NCBI GenBank assembly: GCA_028699065.1
Contig: JAQVVH010000001.1
Location: forward strand, 419,860-483,859
Reading direction: 5' to 3'
From: Gallionella sp.
Lineage (GTDB): Bacteria; Pseudomonadota; Gammaproteobacteria; Burkholderiales; Gallionellaceae
Length of the DNA: 64,000 nt
In this document: positions 57,096 through 64,000 of the stretch, in pieces
Position numbering within the stretch: position 1 is the stretch's first letter
Layout of the letters: each line of letters starts with the position of its first letter
Made by a program: the position numbers and the translations under genes
The notes under the pieces: generated by a model
The model's database searches: none
What the model saw: the letters and a program-made list of their open reading frames with translations, nothing else
Told to the model about the DNA's origin: nothing

Positions 57096-57122
57096 AAAAA
57101 AAGGGAGGCCGGAACCTTCCTT
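57096..57122 (-). terminator. Terminator after the toxin-antitoxin pair
   Basis: Minus-strand AAGGAAGG / CCTCCCTT stem (7 of 8 pairs) followed by T7, 40 nt past the toxin stop. Confidence 0.7.
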
Positions 57123-57161
57123 GTTTGCGCTGCACCAGCTCTTGTGTGATGGATGCACTGG

Positions 57162-57450
57162 CTAGATTCTATGATGCCAATAGCCTGGTTCACGATGGCA
57201 GTGCATTACCGCAACGATCAGAATGTAATCGCCCTCAATCGTATACAACACGGCATAAGGAAAAACTTTGGTCAAAAATCTCCGGACGTCCCCGGCTATC
57301 ACTCCAAGCTTCTGGCGAAGAAACAATATGATCGACAGCAGATTGAACGGCTGCGATAAAACGATCGCCCAAGCCGGGTTGTTGTGAACTATAGAAAATC
57401 GCAGATTCCTGAAATTCGTACAACGCTTCAGGATGGAACTCGTAAATCAT
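57162..57450 (-). pseudogene. RelE/ParE-family toxin, frameshifted
   Basis: The frame from 57450 begins MIYEFHPEALYEFQESAIFY and runs as a ParE-type toxin to about residue 51, then switches to unrelated residues and stops at 57235. The next frame continues the family: VRRFLTKVFPYAVLYTIEGD, then ILIVAVMHCHREPGYW, ending at 57162. A single extra base in the run of four C at 57290-57293 (plus strand) would explain it. The ATG overlaps the antitoxin stop (ATGA). The toxin is therefore probably inactive, unless this is a sequencing error. Confidence 0.85.
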
Positions 57451-57680
57451 CTTCCGATTGCTGATCTAACTTGGGCAAAAGCAATCTCGCCCGGGATGGT
57501 TGCGACGCTACCGTTACGCACTTCATCAATGCGCCTCTGGGCTTCTTTTAGCCAGAGCTGTCGAATATAGCCGTCTTCTGCGGGGTCGAGGCTCTCGACT
57601 AGGCGATCAGCCAGCAACGCGCGCGCTTCGCTTGGCAAAGCCAGAGCCTCTTCGGCTATTTGCTCAACAGTAATCTGCAT
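57447..57680 (-). CDS. Addiction-module antitoxin (TIGR02574-like)
   Basis: A 77-residue protein of the short antitoxin family paired with ParE/RelE toxins; the pattern is ALALPSEARALLADRLVESL followed by an acidic, helical toxin-binding half. AGGAGG precedes the ATG. The gene is intact while its toxin is frameshifted. Confidence 0.85.
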   Translation of the reverse strand: MQITVEQIAEEALALPSEARALLADRLVESLDPAEDGYIRQLWLKEAQRRIDEVRNGSVATIPGEIAFAQVRSAIGR

Positions 57681-57826
57681 GTTCGCCTCCTTTTAGTGAC
57701 TGAAATCAGTGTAGCAGAAAAAACAAGCGCAAAAAAACAGGGGAGACCGAATAACCAGCCACTTGGCGCATGTTTCACCGCGCTTAGTGGAATGGCTAGT
57801 TGTTTCATCAGTCGACCCTGCTAAAG

Positions 57827-57854
57827 AAAAAGGGAGACCGAAGTCTCCCTTTTT
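57827..57854 (-). terminator. Terminator of the Cyc2-like gene
   Basis: A perfect 12-bp stem (AAAAAGGGAGAC / GTCTCCCTTTTT) with loop CGAA, 66 bp past the cytochrome-porin stop. It insulates that gene from the toxin-antitoxin pair. Confidence 0.9.
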
Positions 57855-57919
57855 CACACTTCATTAGCTTTTGTGTGATGGGTATCGGCTAAGCCTCAAC
57901 TCATCCTACATTTGCTAAC

Positions 57920-59182
57920 TTACCATGCAGCTTCCAGCATGAATGTAGTCAGAGCCTTGACGGAACCAACTGCATTGCGGGAAGAGCCGCTGTACGAGCT
58001 GTAGTTCACGTGCAGAGCAACGTTCTGAACCAGATCGTAAACAGCCGTCAGGGTGATAGCGTCGTCGCCGTCAGCACCAACTGCGCCACCGGTCTTAGCG
58101 TTACGGTATGCAGCGCCGATAGACAGAACATGAGGGATGACAGAGTAGTCAGCACCGATGGTGGTTGCCTTCTTGGTCTGGATGTTCGCGCCATTGTATG
58201 CATTCAGCACGCCAACTGCGCTGATCGGGGCGGATGCATGTTGTGCGTAAACGCCCAGTTCCTTGCCAGCCACTTCGCCTTGAGCCTGGAAGTCAAAGAA
58301 AGTTTCCTTGGTTTGAGCGGATGTGCCGGCAACGCCGTTACCGGAAGTGCCGCTCATCGAGCCAGCGCCGACAACCATTGCCCAGTCGCCCACGGTCGGA
58401 GTTGCTGCGATACGGACATAAGTGGACTTCATGTCAACGGACGGAACAGCGGCACCGTTAGCACCCATGCCGAAAGCAGGAGCAAACTTGGTGATGTTGA
58501 TGAAGCCCATGTCGTTCTGTGCGGACAGAGCGAAGCCGGTTGCTGCGCCCAGGCCAGCGCCGCCATCGTTGGCGAGGTACTGGATAGCGGAGGTTTCACG
58601 ACGGTGCTCAGCCCAACGGTTTGCACGCAATACGCCGCCGCTGGACAGTTCGAAGCCGTACTGTGCGCCCAGAGCGTCGGTGGTGAATGGGGTCACGCCG
58701 ATCTTAGCGCCGCCCATGTCGAAAACGATAGGCATCTTGAAGCCAGCCAGCAGTGCGCCGCCGACAGCAACGGTGTTGCCTTCGAACAAGAAGCCGATGT
58801 TTTCAGCAACGCGACCGCCGAAGAACAGGCTGAATTCGTCGCCGAATTGCAGTTGGCCGTTAGCAGTGCCGTTAGGATCGGTAGCCAAAACCTTGGTAGA
58901 AGCGCCGTTATCTTTTTGGTAACGGACCTTAGCCAAGATAGCTGCGTTCAGAGTGTTAGGAATAGACAGGTGTTCGCCTTCCACTTTTTCCTGCGCGCCC
59001 ATCATGGTGTAGCCGGCGGCCTTGAATGCGCGACCGAAGCCGTTCAGAACTGGGAAGTGTTGTGCGTGGCAAGCGGTACATGCCATGCCGGTTTGACGGG
59101 CAAATGCCGGGAGAGCAGAAGCTTCCGGAGCAACTGCGGTAGCAGCCACTGCAGCAGCGATCGAGAGAACAATCTTCTTCAT
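57920..59182 (-). CDS. Outer-membrane monoheme cytochrome-porin fusion, Cyc2-like
   Basis: A 420-residue protein with a signal peptide (to about residue 23, ending ASA), then LPAFARQTGMACTACHAQHF with one heme c site (CTACH, residues 35-39) and NGFGRAFKAAGYTM, and then about 350 residues of alternating Gly/aromatic beta-strand sequence ending in ...TFMLEAAW. A C-terminal aromatic is the outer-membrane barrel signature. One heme fused to a porin is the architecture of Cyc2, the Fe(II) oxidase of Gallionellaceae and Zetaproteobacteria, and the AxPxFARQTGxxCxxCH pattern is the one I recall for Cyc2. Related cytochrome-porins of unknown function also occur in non-iron oxidisers, so the substrate is inference. 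It is monocistronic, with its own promoter and terminator. Confidence 0.75.
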   Translation of the reverse strand: MKKIVLSIAAAVAATAVAPEASALPAFARQTGMACTACHAQHFPVLNGFGRAFKAAGYTMMGAQEKVEGEHLSIPNTLNAAILAKVRYQKDNGASTKVLATDPNGTANGQLQFGDEFSLFFGGRVAENIGFLFEGNTVAVGGALLAGFKMPIVFDMGGAKIGVTPFTTDALGAQYGFELSSGGVLRANRWAEHRRETSAIQYLANDGGAGLGAATGFALSAQNDMGFINITKFAPAFGMGANGAAVPSVDMKSTYVRIAATPTVGDWAMVVGAGSMSGTSGNGVAGTSAQTKETFFDFQAQGEVAGKELGVYAQHASAPISAVGVLNAYNGANIQTKKATTIGADYSVIPHVLSIGAAYRNAKTGGAVGADGDDAITLTAVYDLVQNVALHVNYSSYSGSSRNAVGSVKALTTFMLEAAW

Positions 59183-59228
59183 TGTGATTTCCTCATTAAA
59201 AGTTATTAACGTTAAGTACTTTTTACCT

Positions 59229-59256
59229 AGTGAAAGCGGGATCTCCCCCGCTCACT
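59229..59256 (-). promoter_or_regulatory. Leader hairpin of the Cyc2-like gene
   Basis: AGTGA-GCGGG and CCCGC-TT-TCACT pair in the leader, just downstream of the predicted transcription start. A 5' stem of this kind may stabilise the mRNA of a highly expressed gene. Confidence 0.45.
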
Positions 59257-59265
59257 GGTGCGCAC

Positions 59266-59293
59266 TCTATAGAAGCCCTGGCGGCACTGTCAA
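59266..59293 (-). promoter_or_regulatory. sigma70 promoter of the Cyc2-like gene
   Basis: Consensus TTGACA (59293-59288), 16-nt spacer, TATAGA (59271-59266), with GAGGAA before the ATG. It is among the strongest promoter matches in the window. Confidence 0.7.
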
Positions 59294-59309
59294 AAGTTAT
59301 GAGGATGCT

Positions 59310-59327
59310 TGTTGCATTTTTGCAACA
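59310..59327 (-). terminator. Hairpin after the sulfotransferase gene
   Basis: TGTTGCA-TTTT-TGCAACA is a perfect 7-bp stem 13 nt past the sulfotransferase stop; there is no clear T run, so termination may be weak. Confidence 0.4.
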
Positions 59328-59339
59328 GCCCTCATTTAT

Positions 59340-60916
59340 TTAACGATTGGGCACCAAATCCCCTAGCGCATCGAGCAACGGGCCCAGATGACGCTCATAA
59401 CGCCGCCAGCGCTCTACCGAGGATGTGTATACCGGTTCGCGCACCTGCAATAGGCTTGCAGTTCTGACTGTACGTTCGGTCTTGTGGGATTCTAGGCACC
59501 TGTCGTCCCATTTTAGTCCGCAATATTCGATGAGATGTCTCGCCTGCGTTTCGCGATCCCGCACAATATCTTCGTAATGGATGTCCAAAAATGTGCCTGC
59601 TGGCAATACGCGACGCCAATGAGCCATCAGGCGGGCGTAGCCGGAATAGTAGGATTCCAGTTCTTGCAGATCGTACGACCACGGCACATTGTCGTCCTTG
59701 AACAGCATGGTGAAGCATGACAGGCAGGTGTCCATCGGATTTCGATTGACGTGGATAATCTTCGCGTTGGGCAGCATCAGGTGTATCAGTCCGATAGCCA
59801 TGAAATTCGCCGGCAATTTATCGGTGATGCGCTTTGCGTCGGGATTGATACGGCCCATTGCGGTCAGGTATTCGGCTGTCCATGCGGCTAACATGGGGTG
59901 ATCGAGCAGGCGAATACTGCCCGGATATGTCACTCCGGAAATGTTGCGCTGGGTGATTGTCATCAAATCGGTCAATTCTCCCGCACCATGCACGTCGGGA
60001 TGGCTGGCTATGATCTGTTCCGTTAGTGTCGTGCCGGAGCGCGGCATCCCTACAATAAAAATCGGTTTCTCGGACGGGTTGCCATTGCCGCGCAGGCGAT
60101 TGAGCGTTTCCGAATCGAATATTCGTATTAGCTCTTCGATATTGCGAGTATCGATGGATGGGTCATATTGATAGGTTTGTCGCTTCAGGCGGGCGCCTTG
60201 GGCGTAGTGAGGGAATGCGCTACCGGCCTCCTTGAGGTTGTCGTAGCTCTTGCCCAAGGCAAAATGCAGAAAAATTCGGTCTTTGGTAGACAGCGTCAGC
60301 GATTGCTGGAGTACCCGCTGTTCGATTGCGGCGAGGGCCTTGAGATTTTCGTCGGCAATTTTTGCCTTCTTGTTCTGTGCGATGAAATATCTGGCCTCGA
60401 CACAGTCCGGGTTGATGGTTAGCACTTCCATGAAGCAGTTTTCCGCCTCCTCGATTTTTCCCAACTGGATAAGCACCACCCCCAGATTGTGCAAAGCGTC
60501 CTCATACAGCGGTTTGAGCGATATTGCGCGCCGGAAATAAGGCTCAGCTTCGTTTAGTAGCCCATGTTTTGCTAACGCATCTCCCAGGTTGCTCAGCACT
60601 TCGGCATCCTGTGGCAGCAGCCTCGTCGTTTGTTGCAAGGCGGGCAATGCATCCTTACCCTGAGCCATCAGCGCGCCGCTCAGAATTTTCCAGCCAAATC
60701 CGGAGTCCGGATAGCGCCTGAGGAAAAGACTGGCTTGTCCTTCCAGTTCGGCATGGCGTCCAGCCTTGTACAGGGCAACAAATGATTCTGTTCGTTTGTG
60801 GTCGGGGCCTGGGATGCGGGCTGGGCAGACGTGCTGGCCTGGGACAGGTTAGAGCAGCAGTGCTTGTATTTCTTCCCGCTGCCGCAGGGGCAAGGATCGT
60901 TTCTGCCGGGTTTCAT
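59340..60916 (-). pseudogene. SEC-C / TPR / sulfotransferase protein, split by a frameshift
   Basis: The 5' part (from 60916) encodes [20 protein letters not shown], a SEC-C zinc motif, then a Ser/Ala/Gln linker, and stops at 60680. The next frame, open from within that linker, gives [20 protein letters not shown] repeats (DAEVLSNLGDALAKHGLLNEAEP and one more) and a sulfotransferase domain with the PAPS 5' phosphosulfate loop FIVGMPRSGTTLTEQ and a 3' motif VNRNPMDTCLSCF, ending at 59340. SEC-C, TPR and sulfotransferase are usually one protein. No start codon suits the second frame, so a one-base indel around 60781-60790 best explains it. Confidence 0.8.
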
Positions 60917-61121
60917 GTTTTTTATCCTTAATGTGGCCACTTCGTGGGCGCGGATTTTACCGTATCGGGCCGGCTCTGTAGTTTTCCAGATTTGCAGTGA
61001 TCGCATGAAGCGAAATTCGGAAACTACGTGGAGTTTATCGGCCCCTTGCTCACGTTGCTGCCCCCGGATGAAAAAATATGAGCAAATTACCTAAACCGAA
61101 TTAACTAGGTTTTTCGGCCTA

Positions 61122-61149
61122 TTGTTCTTTTTAGGGCGGCTCGTATAAC
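61122..61149 (+). promoter_or_regulatory. Candidate promoter of the pilin-like gene
   Basis: TTGTTC (61122-61127), 16-nt spacer, TATAAC (61144-61149), 29 nt before the ATG. Confidence 0.45.
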
Positions 61150-61177
61150 CAAACCTCCATTCGTAAAGGAGGTCATC

Positions 61178-61810
61178 ATGAAACGTCGGCAAACGGGCTT
61201 TACGCTCATCGAGATTGCGATTGTGCTGGTTATCATCGGCTTGCTGCTCGGGGGTGTTTTGAAGGGGCAGGCGCTGATCGATAGCGCAAAAGTCAAAAAT
61301 CTGGCCGGGGATTTCCGCAATGTGCCGGTTTTCGTATTCAGCTATCAGGATAAGTTCAAGGCGCTACCGGGCGATGATGCCGGCGTCGCCACGCATCTTG
61401 CCGGCGCAACGGCGGCAACCACGCCAACCGATAGTCAGGGCAACGGCGCCATTAACGGTAACTGGAACAGCTCGACCGCGACGGATGAATCCTTTCTCTT
61501 CTGGCAGCATATTCGGCTGGCGGGCCTGACGCAGGGCGCAACGAGCACGGCGGCAACCAATTATCTGCCGAAAAACACGCTCGGCGGCGCGCTGGGTGTT
61601 TCAGCCACGACGGCCATCACCGGACTGACCGGCGCACACTTCATTTGCTCGGATGCGATTCCCGGCAAGTTTGCGACCGAGCTGGATGTTTCGCTGGATG
61701 ATGGCAATCCGGCCACGGGCCGCATGATGACCGCAACGCTGGGCACCGGCGGCGCAGCCGTAGCCGCCCCGGCGGCCGAGACGACGTATCTGGTTTGCAT
61801 GGGTTTTTAA
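61178..61810 (+). CDS. Type IV pilin-like protein (prepilin signal)
   Basis: A 210-residue protein with a class III signal: basic leader MKRRQTG, cleavage before FTLIEIAIVLVIIGLLLGG with the conserved Glu5, then a long helix and a Gly/Ala/Thr-rich globular part (GNGAINGNWNSS). Two cysteines (FICSD and YLVCMGF) could form the C-terminal disulfide loop. AAAGGAGG precedes the ATG. No pilus assembly gene is nearby, so it is an orphan minor pilin or pseudopilin; its function is unknown. Confidence 0.85.
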   Translation: MKRRQTGFTLIEIAIVLVIIGLLLGGVLKGQALIDSAKVKNLAGDFRNVPVFVFSYQDKFKALPGDDAGVATHLAGATAATTPTDSQGNGAINGNWNSSTATDESFLFWQHIRLAGLTQGATSTAATNYLPKNTLGGALGVSATTAITGLTGAHFICSDAIPGKFATELDVSLDDGNPATGRMMTATLGTGGAAVAAPAAETTYLVCMGF

Positions 61811-61832
61811 CCCGCATTTCCGGGAGGCTGTC

Positions 61833-62129
61833 ATGATCTCGACACATAACCCGTCTCACCCGGGCGAAGTGCTGCGCACCCGGTTGCCCGACCGCATGAC
61901 GGTGACCGATGCTGCACAGGCGCTGAAAGTTTCGCGGGTGACGCTTTCCAAGGTGTTAAACGCGCGCTGCGGCGTCACCGCAGCCATGGCTTTGCGGCTT
62001 TCCGCCTGGCTGGGAACTTCGCCAGATCTCTGGCTGGAAATGCAAACCCGCTGGGATTTGTGGCAGGCGAGGCAGCGCCCCCTGCCCAATATCACGCCGC
62101 TGGCGCCGCCAGCGCAGGAGGATGGATGA
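61833..62129 (+). CDS. Solitary HigA-family antitoxin (XRE HTH)
   Basis: A 98-residue VapI/HigA-type protein: NPSHPGEVLRTRL, HTH TDAAQALKVSRVTLSKVLNARCGVTAAMALRLS and WLEMQTRWDLWQAR. It has GGGAGG upstream but no HigB gene precedes it; the pilin-like gene ends 22 bp before. Its 3' end carries a 45-bp segment repeated downstream of the second higA. It may be an antitoxin left after toxin loss, or cross-regulate the following pair. Confidence 0.88.
   Translation: MISTHNPSHPGEVLRTRLPDRMTVTDAAQALKVSRVTLSKVLNARCGVTAAMALRLSAWLGTSPDLWLEMQTRWDLWQARQRPLPNITPLAPPAQEDG
62062..62106 (+). repeat. 45-bp direct repeat, copy 1 (inside the solitary higA)
   Basis: Begins GGCAGGCGAGGCAGCGCC and encodes the C-terminal QARQRPLPNITPLA residues; identical to 62846-62890. 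Confidence 0.95.
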
Positions 62130-62187
62130 GCGTTGAGAATCGCACTGCGGTGAAAATGCGCATCGGTTTTTTCGATCATGCTTGCGC

Positions 62188-62216
62188 TTGACGACTGTAA
62201 CCCCACGCTATACGAT
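62188..62216 (+). promoter_or_regulatory. Promoter of higBA
   Basis: TTGACG (62188-62193), 17-nt spacer, TACGAT (62211-62216). The -10 ends only 5 nt before the higB ATG, so the message would be leaderless or nearly so; HigA binding here would block transcription. Confidence 0.5.
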
Positions 62217-62221
62217 CAGCC

Positions 62222-62500
62222 ATGATTAAGTCATTTCGGCATAAAGGACTCGAGGCGTTTTTCCTAACAGGTAGCAAAGCGGGTATTAAGCCCAGTCACG
62301 AATTGAAACTGCGGCGCCAATTGCGGCGCTTGGACGAATCGGTCGCCCCGACTGACATGAACCTCCCCGGCTGGAAATTACACGCGCTGGCGGGGAGCAT
62401 GGTTGGGCATTATTCGGTGTGGGTGAATGGTAACTGGCGCCTGACGTTCGCTTTTGAAGGGCAGGATGCCGTGCTGGTGGATTATCAGGATTATCACTAA
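62222..62500 (+). CDS. higB: HigB-family mRNA interferase toxin
   Basis: A 92-residue RelE-fold toxin: MIKSFRHKGLEAFFLTGSKA at the start, then LRRQLRRLDESVAPTDMNLPGW, and VWVNGNWRLTFAFEGQDAVLVDYQDYH at the end, all normal for HigB. It cleaves mRNA on the ribosome. It precedes higA by 13 bp (toxin-first order). No ribosome site is seen, consistent with the nearly leaderless promoter. Confidence 0.93.
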   Translation: MIKSFRHKGLEAFFLTGSKAGIKPSHELKLRRQLRRLDESVAPTDMNLPGWKLHALAGSMVGHYSVWVNGNWRLTFAFEGQDAVLVDYQDYH

Positions 62501-62513
62501 AAGGAAGCAAATT

Positions 62514-62816
62514 ATGAGCAACATGCATAACCCGCCGCATCCTGGCGAAACTTTGCGGGACGATATTTTGCCCACATTAGGGTTAACGGTGACCGATGCG
62601 GCGCAGCAATTGGGGGTGACACGTGTGGCATTGTCGAGGGTGCTAAATGGCCGTGCGGCGATTTCACCCGAGATGGCACTGCGAATCGAGCAATGGTTGG
62701 GAGTGGAAAACGGCGGGCGGGCGGATGTGTGGCTGGCTGAGCAGGCAAGCTATGATTTGTGGCAAGCCAGAAGCCGATTCACGCCCAATGTCCGTCGCTG
62801 CGCAGGCGTGGCTTGA
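62514..62816 (+). CDS. higA: HigA-family antitoxin
   Basis: A 100-residue XRE-type antitoxin: HNPPHPGETLRDDILPTLG, HTH VTDAAQQLGVTRVALSRVLNGRAAISPEMALRIE. AAGGAAG precedes the ATG at 62514, 13 bp after higB. The end (RSRFTPNVRRCAGVA) departs from the usual NV.. finish, and a fragment of another higA 3' end lies just downstream, suggesting past recombination between higA copies. Confidence 0.92.
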   Translation: MSNMHNPPHPGETLRDDILPTLGLTVTDAAQQLGVTRVALSRVLNGRAAISPEMALRIEQWLGVENGGRADVWLAEQASYDLWQARSRFTPNVRRCAGVA

Positions 62817-62845
62817 TTGGAAGTCTGAATCTTTAAACTCGGGGG

Positions 62846-62890
62846 GGCAGGCGAGGCAGCGCCCCCTGCCCAATATCACGCCGCTGGCGC
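62846..62890 (+). repeat. 45-bp direct repeat, copy 2 (non-coding, after higA)
   Basis: Identical to 62062-62106 and therefore a fragment of a higA 3' end stranded between higA and the antiporter gene. The rest of 62817-63005 shows no gene. Confidence 0.95.
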
Positions 62891-63005
62891 AGCATCCCGC
62901 TTGCGAGTCATGTCATTTTTTACCGGGCGCACGCGATGCAAATCGAAATAGTTCGCATACTTCACGCTAGGCAAGATCCGTCCCGGCATAGCCTTCCGTA
63001 GCGGA

Positions 63006-64000
63006 TCACTCGCCGCGCAAACGTTTTTCTGCAGCTTCCAGGGTGAGCTGCTGGCCGAGCAGCACCAGCACATCGCCCGATTCGAGAATCATGTCGCCCG
63101 CCGGCTGGCTGCCTTCGACGTTGTGGCGGCGGACGGCATTCACTTCAACATTCAGGTCATCCAGTTGCATTTCTTCCAGCCGTTTGCCGACGGCGGCATC
63201 GTGCTCGCCCAGCAATACATTCTGAAAGCGCGATTGGGTGCTTTCAGAGGTTTCGGCGGGGTGATTCATGCGCAGGTAGCCGCTGAACATGCTGTAGCGG
63301 CGGGCGCGGGTTTCCTGAATGCGGCGCACCACGCGATTCAGTGGCACGCCGGAGAGCAGCAGGGCCTGTGAAGCCAGCATGACGCTGCCTTCGGTAACTT
63401 CGGCCACCACTTCCGCCGCGCCGGCCTGTTTGAGCAAGCCGATGTGGGTGTCATCCGCAGTCCGCACCACGACGGGCAAATCCGGCCGCAGGGCTTTGAC
63501 ATGATGCAGTATCTTGAGCGCGGAGGGTTTATCGTCATAAGTAATGACCAGCGTTTTGGCACGCATCAGGCCGGCCGCCAGCAACACTTCACGTTTGGCC
63601 GCGTCGCCATAAACCACGCGCTCGCCTGTGGCGGCGGCCTGCCGCACATGGCTGGAATCAAGATCCAGCGCAATGAAGCTGATGCCTTCTTCGGTGAGAA
63701 ATTTGCCCAGCGCGCGGCCGCTGCGGCCATAGCCGCAGACGATAATGTGCTGGCTGCTGGACATGCTGCTCACGGCAATCTGGTGCATCAGCATGGCGCG
63801 ATTCATCCATTCATCGGGCGAAACACGCCGCACAATGATTTCGGCATGCTGGATCAGGAAGGGCGCGATGAGCATGGAAATTAGCATTGCCGCGAGGACG
63901 TTCTGCATCACGTCGTGCGGCAGGACTTGCACATCCCCCGCCAGCGTCAGTAGCACAAAACCGAATTCACCGGCCTGCGCCAGCCCCAGACCGGTACGCA
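63006..64000 (-). CDS. Kef-type K+/H+ antiporter with TrkA domains, 3' part
   Basis: The gene enters from the right edge; about 330 codons are in the window. The visible part starts in the last membrane helices (GLGLAQAGEFGFVLLTLAG, a CPA2 signature), then a Rossmann RCK/TrkA-N domain (HIIVCGYGRSGRALGKFL) and a TrkA-C domain (about the last 85 residues, ending in LVLLGQQLTLEAAEKRLRGE). This is the KefB/KefC or RosB-like layout; the ligand that gates it (glutathione adducts or nucleotide) cannot be told. Confidence 0.9.
   Translation of the reverse strand, partial: RTGLGLAQAGEFGFVLLTLAGDVQVLPHDVMQNVLAAMLISMLIAPFLIQHAEIIVRRVSPDEWMNRAMLMHQIAVSSMSSSQHIIVCGYGRSGRALGKFLTEEGISFIALDLDSSHVRQAAATGERVVYGDAAKREVLLAAGLMRAKTLVITYDDKPSALKILHHVKALRPDLPVVVRTADDTHIGLLKQAGAAEVVAEVTEGSVMLASQALLLSGVPLNRVVRRIQETRARRYSMFSGYLRMNHPAETSESTQSRFQNVLLGEHDAAVGKRLEEMQLDDLNVEVNAVRRHNVEGSQPAGDMILESGDVLVLLGQQLTLEAAEKRLRGE

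Noticed and set aside
58010-59209. A 399-codon Cys/Ser-rich frame opposite the Cyc2-like gene
   Set aside because: Mirrored Gly/Ala-rich barrel codons produce Cys/Ser/Ala runs; the sense strand has heme, signal and barrel features, a promoter and a terminator.

Overview
The window reads as chromosome of a Betaproteobacterium, most likely from the Nitrosomonadales and plausibly close to the Gallionellaceae. The evidence is gene content and order: bamE-dapB / carAB-greA-yhbY-rlmE-ftsH-folP-glmM, ftsYEX-rpoH, petABC-sspAB, hisCBHAFIE-hinT-tatABC, and a monoheme cytochrome-porin resembling the Cyc2 iron oxidases. No rRNA or tRNA gene was seen, so the taxonomy is inference.

Layout. 1-19.1 kb is housekeeping: a partial DUF502 membrane protein and FmdB, rhlE/rluE, monomeric icd, a cold-shock gene, clpS-clpA, gluQRS, then the long leftward block glmM, folP, ftsH, rlmE, greA, carB, carA (yhbY points the other way). 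19.2-25.8 kb is an accessory block: mntP, a sigma54 activator, an aldehyde dehydrogenase with a clear sigma54 promoter and upstream operator, a DUF779 gene and a complete IS3-family element. It sits between carA and dapB, which are neighbours in many relatives. 25.8-36.6 kb resumes with dapB, bamE, recN and nadK, then a TetR/RND efflux operon, then hrcA-hemH. 36.6-45.2 kb holds a ferredoxin, coaD, rsmD, two M16 peptidases, ftsY-ftsE-ftsX, rpoH and sspAB. 45.3-57 kb holds the bc1 complex, a small cytochrome c, a Nif3 protein, a DegS-like protease, tatABC and most of the histidine operon.

57-63 kb is a second accessory and partly decaying stretch: a toxin-antitoxin pair with a frameshifted toxin, the Cyc2-like cytochrome-porin, a frameshifted SEC-C/TPR/sulfotransferase gene, an orphan type IV pilin-like protein, a solitary HigA, a complete HigBA pair and a short duplicated fragment. 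The window ends inside a Kef-type K+/H+ antiporter gene.

The most noteworthy signals are: (1) a near-perfect CIRCE element lying exactly over the rpoH promoter, with the CIRCE repressor gene hrcA 9 kb away, predicting that HrcA controls the heat-shock sigma factor; (2) the Cyc2-like outer-membrane cytochrome with its own strong promoter and terminator; (3) a 91-bp tandem repeat that has multiplied the 3' end of hisC and separated it from hisB; (4) a carAB leader with a short open frame and an overlapping hairpin; (5) the IS3 element whose terminal repeat supplies the last codons and stop of the DUF779 gene. I saw no CRISPR array, prophage or clearly new multi-gene defence system.
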